DNA from: JAXMCI01 sp046349435
Lineage (GTDB): Bacteria > Pseudomonadota > Alphaproteobacteria > Dongiales > Dongiaceae
Direction: 5' to 3'
Assembly: GCA_046349435.1 (NCBI GenBank)
Contig: JAXMCI010000033.1
Span: forward strand, 1 to 64,000
DNA length: 64,000 nt
The stretch's first letter is position 1, and every line of letters starts with the position of its first letter. The translations under genes and the position numbers were made by a program. Shown here piece after piece: positions 41,805 through 52,321 of the stretch. Below the pieces are notes generated by a model. The model did no database searches. It was given only the letters and a program-made list of their open reading frames with translations, and was not told where the DNA came from.

Positions 41805-43528
41805 CAGCCGGCCTTGCGGCGATGCTGCGCCGGCACCTCGCCGATCAGCGCCAGCAGCGCCGCCGCGCCGTGCCGGTCGCACCAGTCGCCGAAGCCCTCA
41901 TGGCCGATGCGGTCGACCGCGAAGCGGGCGAACAGCGGCTCCAGCCGCAGCGCGACCTCGTCCTCCGCCACCTTGTCGAGCAGCTTGAAGTTGAGGCGGG
42001 TGCCCTCGAAGTCGCCGCCGACATAGAGCGCGTAGTGGCCGGGCATGCGGCCGACGATGCCGATGTCGCCGGCATAGGGCCGGGCGCAGCCGTTCGGGCA
42101 GCCGGTGATGCGCACGCTGAGCCGCTCGCGCCCCAGCCCGTGCCGCTCGAGCGCCGCCTCGATGGCGTCGACCAGCGGCTGGCGCACCCGCTCGGCCTCG
42201 GCCAGGGCCAGGCCGCAGGTCGGCAGGGCCGGGCAGGCCAGCGCCCAGCGCTGCACCGGCGAGAGGTCGGCGGCGAGCGTCACGCCGGCGGCGCGCAGCG
42301 TCGCGGCGACGGCGCGCTTGTCGGCGGGCTTCACGTTGCTCAGCAGGATGTCCTGGGCCGGCGTCAGCACGGGGTCGAGCCCGTGCTCCCGGATCACCTG
42401 GCGCAGCGCGCTGCGCAGCTGCACCGCCGCGCTGTCGCCGATCCGGCCGCTCGGCACCGGCACGCCGAGATACCAGCGCCCGTCGCCCTGCTCGTGCCAG
42501 CCGAGATGGTCGACGACGCGGAAGCGCGGCATCGGATGCGGGTCGGCGAGGGGGTGGCCGACCCGGGCCTCGATCTCCTGCTTGACCCAGCCGAGGCCGC
42601 GCTCGTCGACCAGGTACTTGAGGCGGGCATGCTTGCGGTCGCTGCGGTCGCCGTGGTCGCGCTGCAGGGTGACCACCGCCTCGACCCCGGCGAGCAGCTC
42701 GTCGGGCCCGACGAAGACCACCGGCGAGGCCAGCCGCGGATAGGTCCTCGGCTTGTTGTGGGTGATGCCGAGCCCGCCGCCGACCGCCAGGTTGTAGCCC
42801 AGCAGCCGGTCGTGGTCGAACAGCGCGACGATGCCGAGGTCGTTGGTCAGCACGTCGACCGAGTTGTCCTGCGGCGTGCCGATCGCGATCTTGAACTTGC
42901 GCGGCAGGTAGGTGGCGCCGTAGAGCGGCTCCGCCTCGGCGGCGGCCAGCGGCTCGCCGTCCAGCCAGATCTCGTGATAGGCGTTGGAGCGCGGCGCCAG
43001 CCGCTCCGACAGCATCCGCGCGTCGGCCTCCAGCCGGGCATGGACGGCGTCGCGGATCGGCGCCGGGCTCGACATCACGTTGCGCACCACGTCGCCGCAG
43101 GCGGCCAGCGTCGTCAGCAGGGCGTGGTTGATCGCGGCGATGGTCGCCTTGAGCTCGCCCTTGACCACGCCGTGCAGCTGGATGCCCTGGCGGGTGGTGA
43201 TGCGCAGCGTGCCGTTGGCATGGCGGTCGGCCAGATCGTCGAGCGCCAGGTACTGCGCCGCGGTCAGCCGGCCGCCGGGAATCTTCGCGCGCACCATGAA
43301 CTGGTGCTCGCGGCCGAGGCCGGACTGCTTCCTCTCCGTCGCGCTGTCGCGGTCATATTGCTGGTAGGTGCCGTGCACCTTGAGCAGTTGCGCGTCGGCG
43401 CCGCCGAACTGCGGCCGGTGCTCGGCCAGCGCCTCGGCGATGGTGCCGCGCAGCAGGCGGCTCTCCTGCTTGACGTGCTCGACCTCGGAGAGCTTGCGCG
43501 CCTTCGGCGCGATCGGTCCGGCGTTCAT
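41804..43528 (-). CDS. cysI: Assimilatory sulfite reductase, siroheme/4Fe-4S hemoprotein subunit
   Basis: 574 aa. Reduces sulfite to sulfide in cysteine/methionine synthesis. Two ferredoxin-like sulfite/nitrite reductase half-domains are each followed by a siroheme/4Fe-4S domain. The cluster cysteines lie in ALACPALPTCGLALAEAERV and ITGCPNGCARPYAGDIGIVG. The substrate-side RITTRQGIQLHGVVKGELKA is conserved. The ATG at 43528 gives MNAGPIAPKARKLSEVEHVK, a normal CysI start. No flavoprotein CysJ gene is adjacent, so the electron donor may be ferredoxin or a distant reductase. It overlaps the siroheme gene by one base. Confidence 0.93.
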   Translation of the reverse strand: MNAGPIAPKARKLSEVEHVKQESRLLRGTIAEALAEHRPQFGGADAQLLKVHGTYQQYDRDSATERKQSGLGREHQFMVRAKIPGGRLTAAQYLALDDLADRHANGTLRITTRQGIQLHGVVKGELKATIAAINHALLTTLAACGDVVRNVMSSPAPIRDAVHARLEADARMLSERLAPRSNAYHEIWLDGEPLAAAEAEPLYGATYLPRKFKIAIGTPQDNSVDVLTNDLGIVALFDHDRLLGYNLAVGGGLGITHNKPRTYPRLASPVVFVGPDELLAGVEAVVTLQRDHGDRSDRKHARLKYLVDERGLGWVKQEIEARVGHPLADPHPMPRFRVVDHLGWHEQGDGRWYLGVPVPSGRIGDSAAVQLRSALRQVIREHGLDPVLTPAQDILLSNVKPADKRAVAATLRAAGVTLAADLSPVQRWALACPALPTCGLALAEAERVRQPLVDAIEAALERHGLGRERLSVRITGCPNGCARPYAGDIGIVGRMPGHYALYVGGDFEGTRLNFKLLDKVAEDEVALRLEPLFARFAVDRIGHEGFGDWCDRHGAAALLALIGEVPAQHRRKAG

Positions 43529-43683
43529 GGCGCGCTTCCAAATGCGTCCCGGCGGCCGGCCGGGATGGCCGCCGCAATCCTGACCGCAACGGTACGCATT
43601 GCGCCGGCCGCGCCATAACGAGAAACGCTTGGCCTCTGGATGAGAAAAACTATCGCAGGCGGGCCGCCATGGCCCGCCCGGGC

Positions 43684-44229
43684 TCACGGCGTGCTGTCGT
43701 AGACCAGCTCGGAGCTGCAGGTATCGTCGAAATCGGTCAGCGTCGAGCGGGCGGTGATCACCGCGCCCTTGTCGAACCGGTAGATCGCGTGCCAGACCGC
43801 CTCGCCCTGGTCGCTGACCTTCTCGGGCGAGCGCTCGGCCGGGTTGCCATGCACCTTGCTCAGCTCGGCCACGATCTTGCCCAGCCGGGCGAAGCATTCC
43901 TTCTGGTCGCTGTTCGCCATGTCGGGCAGCGCCAGGTTGATGGCGTCGAGCTTGCCGTCGGGCAGGAAGGCGACGATGTCGACCTGCTCGCCGAACACCG
44001 TGTCGGTCCAGCTCAGGATCGGCACGCCCGCCATGTCGGTGTCGGCCGTCGCCCCGGAGCCGGCGATCTTCTGCACCTCGGCGGTCGACATGCCGAAACG
44101 GAAATCGCCCCAGCCGGGAAGCTCGCCGGCGTGGCCCGGCGCCGCCGGCCAGGACGCGGCGATCGCCGCCGCCAGAAGGCCGCCCGGCAACAGCCGGCCG
44201 CGCCGGATCATCGGTCGTCGCTCGATCAT
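43684..44229 (-). CDS. Small exported protein of unknown function in the sulfate region
   Basis: 181 aa from the ATG at 44229; an inner ATG and an upstream TTG are possible. Signal peptide LLPGGLLAAAIAASWPAAPG then HAGELPGWGDFRFGMS. The mature domain starts with GWGDFRFGMSTAEVQKI, a pattern seen in small periplasmic proteins that begin WGxFRFGMS. Two cysteines (KECFARL and DDTCSSEL) could pair. I do not know its role. It lies between cysA and cysI on the same strand, but with gaps of 69 and 155 bp, so membership of either operon is unclear. Confidence 0.6.
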   Translation of the reverse strand: MIERRPMIRRGRLLPGGLLAAAIAASWPAAPGHAGELPGWGDFRFGMSTAEVQKIAGSGATADTDMAGVPILSWTDTVFGEQVDIVAFLPDGKLDAINLALPDMANSDQKECFARLGKIVAELSKVHGNPAERSPEKVSDQGEAVWHAIYRFDKGAVITARSTLTDFDDTCSSELVYDSTP

Positions 44230-44298
44230 CGTCGCCTCGAAAGGTCCCAAACCCGGCGCGATCCTAGCACAGGCCGGGGCCGTCGACGACGGCGCGGC

Positions 44299-45354
<1,056 letters not shown>

Positions 45355-45368
45355 GGCCTCAAGGCTCC

Positions 45369-46271
45369 CTAGTGGCGCTGCGCGCTGAGCTCGCGCCCGA
45401 AGCGCCACTCCAGCAGGCTCTTCAGCACCAGGGTGACGAGCGCCAGCAGCGCGAGCAGCGAGGCGACCGCGAAGGCGCCGACGAAATTGTACTCGTTGTA
45501 GAGGATCTCGACATGCAGCGGCATGGTGTTGGTCAGGCCGCGGATGCGGCCCGAGACCACCGAGACGGCGCCGAACTCGCCCATGGCGCGCGCATTGCAG
45601 AGCAGCACGCCGTAGAGCAGGCCCCATTTGATGTTGGGCAGCGTCACCCGGAAGAAGGTCTGCAGGCCGTTGGCGCCGAGCACCAGCGCCGCCTCCTCCT
45701 CCGAGGTGCCCTGCTCCTCCATCAGCGGGATCAGCTCGCGGGCGATGAAGGGGAAGGTGACGAAGATCGTCGCCAGCACCAGGCCGGAAACGGTGAAGAT
45801 GATCTTGATGTCGTGCGCCTGCAGCCACGGCCCGATCCAGCCATGGGCGCCGAACAGCAGCACGAAGATCAGGCCGGAGATCACCGGCGACACCGAGAAG
45901 GGCAGGTCGATGAAGGTGATCAGCAGGCTCTTGCCGGGGAAGTCGAACTTGGCGATCGCCCAGGACGCGGCCAGCCCGAAGATCAGGTTGAGCGGCACGG
46001 CGATCGCCGCCACGGTCACCGTCAGGCGGATCGCCACCAGCGCGTCCGGGTCGGTCACCGCCTCGAGATAGGCGCCGACGCCCTGGCGCAGCGCCTCGGC
46101 GAAGACCGAGGCCAGCGGCAGCAGCAGGAACAGCGCGATGAAGCCGACCGAGAGCGCGATCAGCAGCCAGCGCACGAAGCGGCTCTCGGCCAGCGCCGGC
46201 CGCGCCGCGGCGGCGCCGGGCGGGGCGGCCGCACCGGCCTTGGCGGCAAGACCGGTCAGCTGCCCTGCCAC
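45369..46271 (-). CDS. cysW: Sulfate ABC transporter permease CysW
   Basis: 300 aa, GTG start overlapping the cysT stop by 16 bp. Six helices after an Ala-rich tail; PLNLIFGLAASWAIAKFDFP and the EAA loop EEEAALVLGANGLQTFFRVT are typical of CysW. RAMGEFGAVSVVSGRIRGLT is the conserved C-terminal block. It forms the membrane channel with CysT. Operon order on the minus strand: sbp, cysT, cysW, cysA. Confidence 0.93.
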   Translation of the reverse strand: MAGQLTGLAAKAGAAAPPGAAAARPALAESRFVRWLLIALSVGFIALFLLLPLASVFAEALRQGVGAYLEAVTDPDALVAIRLTVTVAAIAVPLNLIFGLAASWAIAKFDFPGKSLLITFIDLPFSVSPVISGLIFVLLFGAHGWIGPWLQAHDIKIIFTVSGLVLATIFVTFPFIARELIPLMEEQGTSEEEAALVLGANGLQTFFRVTLPNIKWGLLYGVLLCNARAMGEFGAVSVVSGRIRGLTNTMPLHVEILYNEYNFVGAFAVASLLALLALVTLVLKSLLEWRFGRELSAQRH

Positions 46272-47107
46272 CGCCGCCCCCAGCGCTGCAGCAGGTTGAT
46301 GGCGAGCAGCAGGACGAACGAGGCGGCCAGCATCACCACCCCGATCGAGGCCGCGCCGGCATAGTCGAACTGCTCCAGCTTGATGACGATCAGCAGCGGC
46401 GCGATCTCCGAGACCATCGGCATGTTGCCGGCGATGAAGATCACCGAGCCGTACTCGCCGACCGCCCGCGCGAAGGCCAGCGCGAAGCCGGTGAGCAGCG
46501 CCGGCATGATGCTCGGCAGGATGACCATCAGGAAGGTCTGCGCCCGGCTGGCGCCGAGGCAGTGCGCCGCCTCCTCGACCTCGCTGTCGAGGTCCTGCAG
46601 CACCGGCTGCAGGGTGCGCACGACGAAGGGCAGGCCGATGAAGGTCAGCGCCATGACCACCCCGAGCGGGGTGAAGGCGACCTTGACGCCGAGCGGCTCG
46701 AGCCACCGGCCGATCCAGCCGTTCGGCGCGTAGAGCGCGGTGAGCGCGATGCCGGCCACCGCCGTCGGCAGGGCGAAGGGCAGGTCGACCAGCGCGTCGA
46801 TCAGCCGCTGGCCGGGCAGCCGGTAGCGGGTCAGCACCCAGGCGACGATCAGGCCGAAGACGCCGTTGATCGCCGCCGCCGCCAGCGCGGCGCCGAAGCT
46901 GAGGCGCAGCGCCGCCAGCACCCGCGGGGCGCTGACGGTCTGCCAGAAGCCGCTCCAGCCGATCTCGACGGGCCGGAGGACCAGCCCGGCGAGCGGGATC
47001 AGGACGATCAGGCAGAGATAGGTGAGGGTGAAGCCGAGCGTCAGCCCGAAGCCCGGGATGACGCTCGGCCGCCTGACGAAGCGGAGTGTCTCAGCCTGCT
47101 CTGCCAA
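46256..47107 (-). CDS. cysT: Sulfate ABC transporter permease CysT
   Basis: 283 aa from a TTG at 47107, immediately after the binding-protein stop. Six helices. FALPTAVAGIALTALYAPNG and the EAA loop VEEAAHCLGASRAQTFLMVI, then RAVGEYGSVIFIAGNMPMVS, are characteristic of CysT/CysU. Partner of CysW. Confidence 0.93.
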   Translation of the reverse strand: MAEQAETLRFVRRPSVIPGFGLTLGFTLTYLCLIVLIPLAGLVLRPVEIGWSGFWQTVSAPRVLAALRLSFGAALAAAAINGVFGLIVAWVLTRYRLPGQRLIDALVDLPFALPTAVAGIALTALYAPNGWIGRWLEPLGVKVAFTPLGVVMALTFIGLPFVVRTLQPVLQDLDSEVEEAAHCLGASRAQTFLMVILPSIMPALLTGFALAFARAVGEYGSVIFIAGNMPMVSEIAPLLIVIKLEQFDYAGAASIGVVMLAASFVLLLAINLLQRWGRRWQGS

Positions 47108-48148
47108 TCACTGCCCCGGCTTGTAGATCTGGTCGAAGACCCCGCCATCGGCGAAATGGGTCTTCTGCGCCTTTTGCCAGCCGCCGAACACTTCGTCCAC
47201 AGTGAAAAGCGGTATCTGGGGGAACTGGCTGGCATAGCGGGCCGCCACTTCAGACAGGCGGGGCCGATAATAGTTCCGCGCGGCGATCTCCTGGCCCTCG
47301 GGCGAGTAGAGGTACTTGAGGTAGGCCTCGGCGACCTTGCGGGTGCCGTGCTTGTCGACGACCTTGTCGACCACCGCGACCGGCGGCTCGGCCAGGATGC
47401 TGACCGAGGGAACGACGATCTCCAGCTTGTCGGCGCCGAGCTGCTTGACCGCCAGGAACGCCTCGTTCTCCCAGGCGAGCAGCACGTCGCCGATGCCGCG
47501 CTGGGCGAAGGTGGTGGTGGCGCCGCGGGCGCCGGCGTCGAGCACCGGGACGTTGCGGAAGAGGGCGGCCACGAAGTCGCGCGCCTTGGTCTCGTCGCCG
47601 CCCGGCAGGCGCAGCGCGTAGCCCCAGGCCGCCAGGTAGTTCCAGCGCGCCCCGCCCGAGGTCTTCGGGTTGGGCGTGATCACCGCGACGCCCGGCTTGA
47701 CCAGGTCGCCCCAGTCCTTGATGCCCTTGGGATTGCCCTTGCGCACCAGGAAGACGATGGTCGAGGTGTAGGGCGTGCTGTTGTCCGGCAGGCGCGCCTG
47801 CCAGTCGGCCGGCAGCAGCTGCCCCTTGGACGCGATGGCGTCGATGTCGTAGGCCAGCGCCAGGGTGACGACGTCGGCCTCCAGCCCGTCGATCACGGCG
47901 CGCGCCTGGGTGCCGGAGCCGCCGTGCGACGCCTTGATGGTGACCGTCTCGCCGGTCTCCGCCTTCCAGTGCGCCGCGAAGGCCGCGTTGTACGCCTTGT
48001 AGAGCTCGCGCGTCGGGTCGTAGGAGACGTTGAGCAGGGTGCTGTCGGCGTGCGCCGCCGGCCCCGCCAGCAACGCCGATCCGAGCAGCGCCGCCGCCGC
48101 GATTCGCGCGATTCGCCGCGCCCGACCTGTCCGCAACAGGGGTCCCAT
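47108..48148 (-). CDS. sbp: Periplasmic sulfate-binding protein
   Basis: 346 aa, ATG at 48148 with GGAGGA 4-5 nt upstream. Signal peptide IARIAAAALLGSALLAGPAA ending near HADS. The mature protein starts LLNVSYDPTRELYKAYNAAF and has IKASHGGSGTQARAVIDGLE, TPNPKTSGGARWNYLAAWGY and PLFTVDEVFGGWQKAQ, all diagnostic for the Sbp/CysP family. It binds sulfate (or thiosulfate) and delivers it to CysTW. First gene of the uptake operon; a strong hairpin lies in its leader. Confidence 0.94.
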   Translation of the reverse strand: MGPLLRTGRARRIARIAAAALLGSALLAGPAAHADSTLLNVSYDPTRELYKAYNAAFAAHWKAETGETVTIKASHGGSGTQARAVIDGLEADVVTLALAYDIDAIASKGQLLPADWQARLPDNSTPYTSTIVFLVRKGNPKGIKDWGDLVKPGVAVITPNPKTSGGARWNYLAAWGYALRLPGGDETKARDFVAALFRNVPVLDAGARGATTTFAQRGIGDVLLAWENEAFLAVKQLGADKLEIVVPSVSILAEPPVAVVDKVVDKHGTRKVAEAYLKYLYSPEGQEIAARNYYRPRLSEVAARYASQFPQIPLFTVDEVFGGWQKAQKTHFADGGVFDQIYKPGQ

Positions 48149-48167
48149 GCCGTCCTCCGATGTCGTA

Positions 48168-48193
48168 CTGGTGCCGCCGGGTGGCGGCACCAG
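48168..48193 (-). promoter_or_regulatory. Perfect hairpin in the leader of the sulfate-uptake operon
   Basis: CTGGTGCCGCC (48168-48178) and GGCGGCACCAG (48183-48193) form an 11-bp perfect stem with a 4-nt loop, about 20 nt upstream of the sbp start and beside its Shine-Dalgarno site. No U-tract follows. It may affect translation or RNA stability. The rest of the gap 48194-48409 shows no gene; an AT-rich patch near 48222-48245 may hold the promoter. Confidence 0.5.
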
Positions 48194-48409
48194 GAGTATG
48201 GTCGGCCACCGACGGCACGGCAAAATCAGAAAATCTTGCCGATCGGATGAGGAAAGCTACCGGAACCGCCGGACGGACGCCAGCCCGCCCCGCCCCGCGG
48301 CGTCAGCCCCGGCCGCGACCGCGGCGGCGCCCTTGCGTCCGCCATGCGGGCGCGGTAGTGGGCGTGGCGGCCGCCGCCGGCCTGCCAGGAAGTAGGAATA
48401 TTGTCCGAA

Positions 48410-49384
48410 TCACGCATTGCGCCCGCGATGCCACCGCCAGGCGCTGGCGACGATGGCGTCGAGCGAAGGCAGGGCCGGCCGCCAGCCGAGCAGCCGCTGC
48501 GCCCGGCGCGGGTCGGCGACCAGCCGCGGCGGATCGCCGGCGCGCCGCGGCGAGCGCCGCACCGGCAGGCTGCGGCCGGTCACCCGCTCGACCGCGGCGA
48601 TCAGCGCCAGCACCGAATGGCCCTCGCCGGTGCCGAGGTTGAGCGTCAGGTTGTCGCCGCCCTCGAGCAGACGGCGCAGCGCCAGCACGTGCGCGGCGGC
48701 GAGGTCGGCGACGTGGATGTAGTCGCGGATCGCGCTGCCGTCCGGGGTGTCGTAGTCGGTGCCGAACAGGTGGAACGCCTCGCGCCGGCCGAGCGCGGTC
48801 AGCAGCGCCAGCGGGATGGCGTGCGTCTCCGGCTCGTGCGCCTCGCCGATCTCGCCCTCCGGGTCGGCGCCGGCGGCGTTGAAGTAGCGCAGCCGGGCGT
48901 AGCGCAGCCCGTGCGCGGCGCCGAAATCCTCGATCATCCGCTCGACCATCAGCTTGCTGGCGCCGTAGGGGTTGATCGGCAGCAGCGGGTGGTCCTCGGG
49001 GATCGGGTCGCTCTGCGGCGTGCCGTAGACCGCGGCCGTGCTGGAGAAGACCAGCACCTTCGGCCCGCGGTCGCGCAGCGTCTCGAGCAGGGACAGCGAG
49101 CCGGCGGTGTTGTTGCGGAAGAACTTGCCGGGATCGACCACCGATTCGCCGGCGGCGATCGAGGCGGCGAAGTGGATCACCGCGGCCGGCGCCCAGCGCT
49201 CGATGACGGCCGCCAGCCGCGCCCCGTCGGCGAGCTCGCCCTGCTCGAGCGGCCCCCACTTCACCGACCAGCGATGCCCCTCCGACAGGTTGTCGTAGGT
49301 CACCGGCGTGAACCCGGCGGCGGCCAGCGCCTTGCAGGTGTGGCTGCCGATATAGCCGGCGCCACCGGTTACCAGGATATGCAT
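48410..49384 (-). CDS. galE: UDP-glucose 4-epimerase
   Basis: 324 aa extended SDR. NAD-binding VTGGAGYIGSHTCKALAAAG at the N-terminus, substrate-side SVVDPGKFFRNNTAGSLSLL, catalytic STAAVYG and the YxxxK motif NPYGASKLMVERM. Interconverts UDP-glucose and UDP-galactose, supplying precursors for polysaccharide or lipid glycosylation. It is divergent from the GH2 gene (135 bp apart). Confidence 0.93.
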   Translation of the reverse strand: MHILVTGGAGYIGSHTCKALAAAGFTPVTYDNLSEGHRWSVKWGPLEQGELADGARLAAVIERWAPAAVIHFAASIAAGESVVDPGKFFRNNTAGSLSLLETLRDRGPKVLVFSSTAAVYGTPQSDPIPEDHPLLPINPYGASKLMVERMIEDFGAAHGLRYARLRYFNAAGADPEGEIGEAHEPETHAIPLALLTALGRREAFHLFGTDYDTPDGSAIRDYIHVADLAAAHVLALRRLLEGGDNLTLNLGTGEGHSVLALIAAVERVTGRSLPVRRSPRRAGDPPRLVADPRRAQRLLGWRPALPSLDAIVASAWRWHRGRNA

Positions 49385-49519
49385 GCGACGATCCCTCCTC
49401 GGCCGGCCGCGCTGCGCCGCCCACCGCCGCCCTTAATGCCGCGGCACGGCCGGGCATGACAACCACCGCCGCGGCTCCCGAGTTCACGGCCGGCGGCCAT
49501 TTGCACGGAAAGATGAAGA

Positions 49520-52213
49520 ATGCGCGACCGGCTGGAGCTCGACGGCGATTGGGACTTTCACCTCGGCGACAGCCCGCCGGCGGCCGGCTGGCGGCGCATC
49601 CGCGTGCCGGGGCCGTGGCAGGCGCAGCTCGACGACCTGCGCGCGGCGACCGGCACCGGCTGGTACCGCCGCCGCTTCCGGCTGCCGCCCGCGTGGCGCG
49701 ACGGCGCCGTGGTGCTGGGCTTCGGGGCGGTCTTCTACCTGGCGCGGCTGCGGCTCAACGGCCAGCCGGTCGGCGCCCATGAGGGCGGCTTCCTGCCGTT
49801 CGAGCTCGACGTCACCCGCGTCCTGCGGCCCGACGGCGACAACGAGATCCTGCTCGAGGCGATCCTGCCCAGCGACGACGCCGAGCGCTATCCCGGCATG
49901 CCCTTCGCCGAGATCCCGTTCGGCAAGCAGAACTGGTACGGGCCGGTCGGCGGCATCTGGCAGCCGGTCTGGCTGGAGCGGCGGCCGGCCGACCACCTGA
50001 CCGGCCTCAGGCTGCGCAGCCGGCTGCAGGGCGGCGCCGTCACCCTGGAGGTGGCGCGCAGCCGGCCGGAGCGGGCGGCGCGGCTGGCGCTGCGGCTGCT
50101 GGCGCCGGACGGCACGCCGGTCGGCGGCGCCGAGGCCGGGCTGGCGCCGGGCCAGGCGCGGGCGGGGCTCGTCGCCGCGGTGCCGGCGCCGCTGCCCTGG
50201 TCGCCGGCGGCGCCGCATCTCTATCGCGCCGAGCTCGTCCTCGAGGGCCCGGGCGCCGAGCCGGACCGGCTGGTCGAGCGCTTCGGCTTCCGCCGCATCG
50301 AGGCGCGCGACCGCCGGCTCTGGCTGAACGGCGAGCCGTTCTACCTGCGCGGCGCGCTCGACCAGGACTACTACCCGGACGGGCTGTGGACGCCGCCCTC
50401 CACCGCCTTCCTCGAGGACCAGCTCGCCAAGGCCAAGGCGCTCGGGCTCAACTGCCTGCGCTGCCACATCAAGGTCCCCGATCCCCGCTACTACGAGGTC
50501 GCCGACCGGCTCGGCATGCTGGTCTGGTCGGAGCTGCCGAGCACCGGCCGGAGCTCGCCGGCGGCCCGCGCCCGGCTGGAGGCGACGATGGCGGGAATCC
50601 TGGAGCGCGACGGCCATCATCCCTCGATCGTCTGCTGGACCCTGGTGAACGAGAACTGGGGCACCGACCTGGTGCACAGCGCCGCGGACCGGGCCTGGCT
50701 CAACCGCACCTTCCGCTGGCTGAAGCGGGCCGATCCCGAGCGGCTGGTGGTCGACAACTCGCCGATCGCGCCGAGCTTCCATGTCGAGACCGACATCGAG
50801 GATTTCCACTACTACGCCGCGATGCCCGACCATCGCCACGAATGGGAGCGCTTCCTCGACGCCTTCGCGGCGCGCGAGGCCTGGACCTTCAGCCCCGCGG
50901 GCGACGCCCGGCGCAGCGGCGGCGAGCCGCTGGTGGTGTCGGAGTTCGGCAATTGGGGGCTGCCCGACCCGGCGCTGCTGGCCGCGCCCGACGGCGCGCC
51001 GCCCTGGTGGTTCGAGACCGGCCACGACTGGGCGGAGGGCGTCATGTACCCGCACGCCGTCGAGCGCCGCTTCCGCGACTGGCACCTCGAGCGCGCCTTC
51101 AGCGACCTCGCCGGCTTCGCCGCCGCCGCGCAATGGCAGCAGTTCCGCGCCCTCAAGTACCAGATCGAGGCGATGCGCTGGCGCCCGGAGATCGCCGGCT
51201 ACGTCGTCACCGAGCTGACCGACTGCCACTGGGAGTCGAACGGGCTGCTCGACATGCGGCGCAACCCGCGCGCCTTCCACCACCGGCTGGCCGAGGTCAA
51301 TGCCGACACGGTGATCCTGCCGGGCTGGGAGCGGCTGGCCTACTGGGAGGGCGAGGCGGTCGGGCTCGAGCTGGCGGTCGCCCATGGCGGCCCGGCGCCG
51401 CTCGAGGGCGCGCGCCTGCGCATCGCGCCCGGCATCGACCTCGCCGTGCCGCCGCTCCAGCCGGGCGGGCTCGCCCGGCTCGGCCGGGTGTCGCTGACCG
51501 CCGCCGGCGAGGGCCGGCCGGCGGAGCGCGAGATCGGTCTCGAGCTGGTCGATGGCGGCGGCCGGCCGCTGGCGCGCAACCGCCTCACCCTGGCGGTGCA
51601 CCCGCCGCGCCGCCCGCCGCCGGCCGGCCCGGCCCTGTGGGCGCCCGCTCCGGCGCTGCGGGACCGGCTCGCCGCCCTGCAGTACCGGCTCGCCGATTCG
51701 CCCGCGGCGGCGGCGCTGCTGGTCGCCGAGGAGCTCGACGGGGCGCTGGTCGACCGGGTGCAGCAGGGGGCGGCGCTGCTGCTGCTGCCGCGCGCGCCGC
51801 TGTCGCTGACGCCGTTCTTCCCGGCCTGGCGCAACGTCCGCGTCCAGCCGCGCGCCGGCACGCGGTGGAGCGGCGACTGGGCGTCGTCCTTCGCCTGGCT
51901 GCTGCGCCAAGGTCCGTTCGCCGCGCTGCCCGGCGGCCCGCTGCTCGACTTCGCCTTCGACCGGGTGATCCCGGAGCATGTCATCCTCGGCTGCAACCCG
52001 CGCGAGTTCGAATCGCACGTGCTCGCCGGGCTGGCGGTGGGCTGGCTGCACAGCCCGGTGAGCCTGCTGGTGCACCGGCCCTACGGGGCCGGCCGGGTGG
52101 TGATCGCCACCTTCCGCCTGTTCGAGGACGCGCCCGGGCTCGACCCCACCGCCACCCTGCTGCTCGACGGCCTGGCGGCCCTGGCAGTGCCGGCCCTCGC
52201 CGCTGCCCGGTGA
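49520..52213 (+). CDS. Glycoside hydrolase family 2 protein
   Basis: 897 aa, no signal peptide, so probably cytoplasmic. Sugar-binding N-domain (LDGDWDFHLGDSPPAAGWRR, GTGWYRRRFRLP), immunoglobulin-like domain (about 180-270), then a TIM barrel. Acid/base E378 is in CWTLVNENWGTD and nucleophile E475 in VVSEFGNWGLP. The C-terminal third (about 590-897) is an extension with a beta-sandwich-like start and no motif I recognise. GH2 includes beta-galactosidases, mannosidases and glucuronidases; specificity is not clear. It is next to galE. Confidence 0.85.
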   Translation: MRDRLELDGDWDFHLGDSPPAAGWRRIRVPGPWQAQLDDLRAATGTGWYRRRFRLPPAWRDGAVVLGFGAVFYLARLRLNGQPVGAHEGGFLPFELDVTRVLRPDGDNEILLEAILPSDDAERYPGMPFAEIPFGKQNWYGPVGGIWQPVWLERRPADHLTGLRLRSRLQGGAVTLEVARSRPERAARLALRLLAPDGTPVGGAEAGLAPGQARAGLVAAVPAPLPWSPAAPHLYRAELVLEGPGAEPDRLVERFGFRRIEARDRRLWLNGEPFYLRGALDQDYYPDGLWTPPSTAFLEDQLAKAKALGLNCLRCHIKVPDPRYYEVADRLGMLVWSELPSTGRSSPAARARLEATMAGILERDGHHPSIVCWTLVNENWGTDLVHSAADRAWLNRTFRWLKRADPERLVVDNSPIAPSFHVETDIEDFHYYAAMPDHRHEWERFLDAFAAREAWTFSPAGDARRSGGEPLVVSEFGNWGLPDPALLAAPDGAPPWWFETGHDWAEGVMYPHAVERRFRDWHLERAFSDLAGFAAAAQWQQFRALKYQIEAMRWRPEIAGYVVTELTDCHWESNGLLDMRRNPRAFHHRLAEVNADTVILPGWERLAYWEGEAVGLELAVAHGGPAPLEGARLRIAPGIDLAVPPLQPGGLARLGRVSLTAAGEGRPAEREIGLELVDGGGRPLARNRLTLAVHPPRRPPPAGPALWAPAPALRDRLAALQYRLADSPAAAALLVAEELDGALVDRVQQGAALLLLPRAPLSLTPFFPAWRNVRVQPRAGTRWSGDWASSFAWLLRQGPFAALPGGPLLDFAFDRVIPEHVILGCNPREFESHVLAGLAVGWLHSPVSLLVHRPYGAGRVVIATFRLFEDAPGLDPTATLLLDGLAALAVPALAAAR

Positions 52214-52321
52214 GGCGGCCGGCAGGAACTTTGTCCGCTCGCCGGCGTTGGGGCAGCAGCGGCCGCCGGCGGGTCGAGGGTCGGTCCGCTGCCCGCCGCC
52301 GCTTCAGCGAGGATCCGGACG

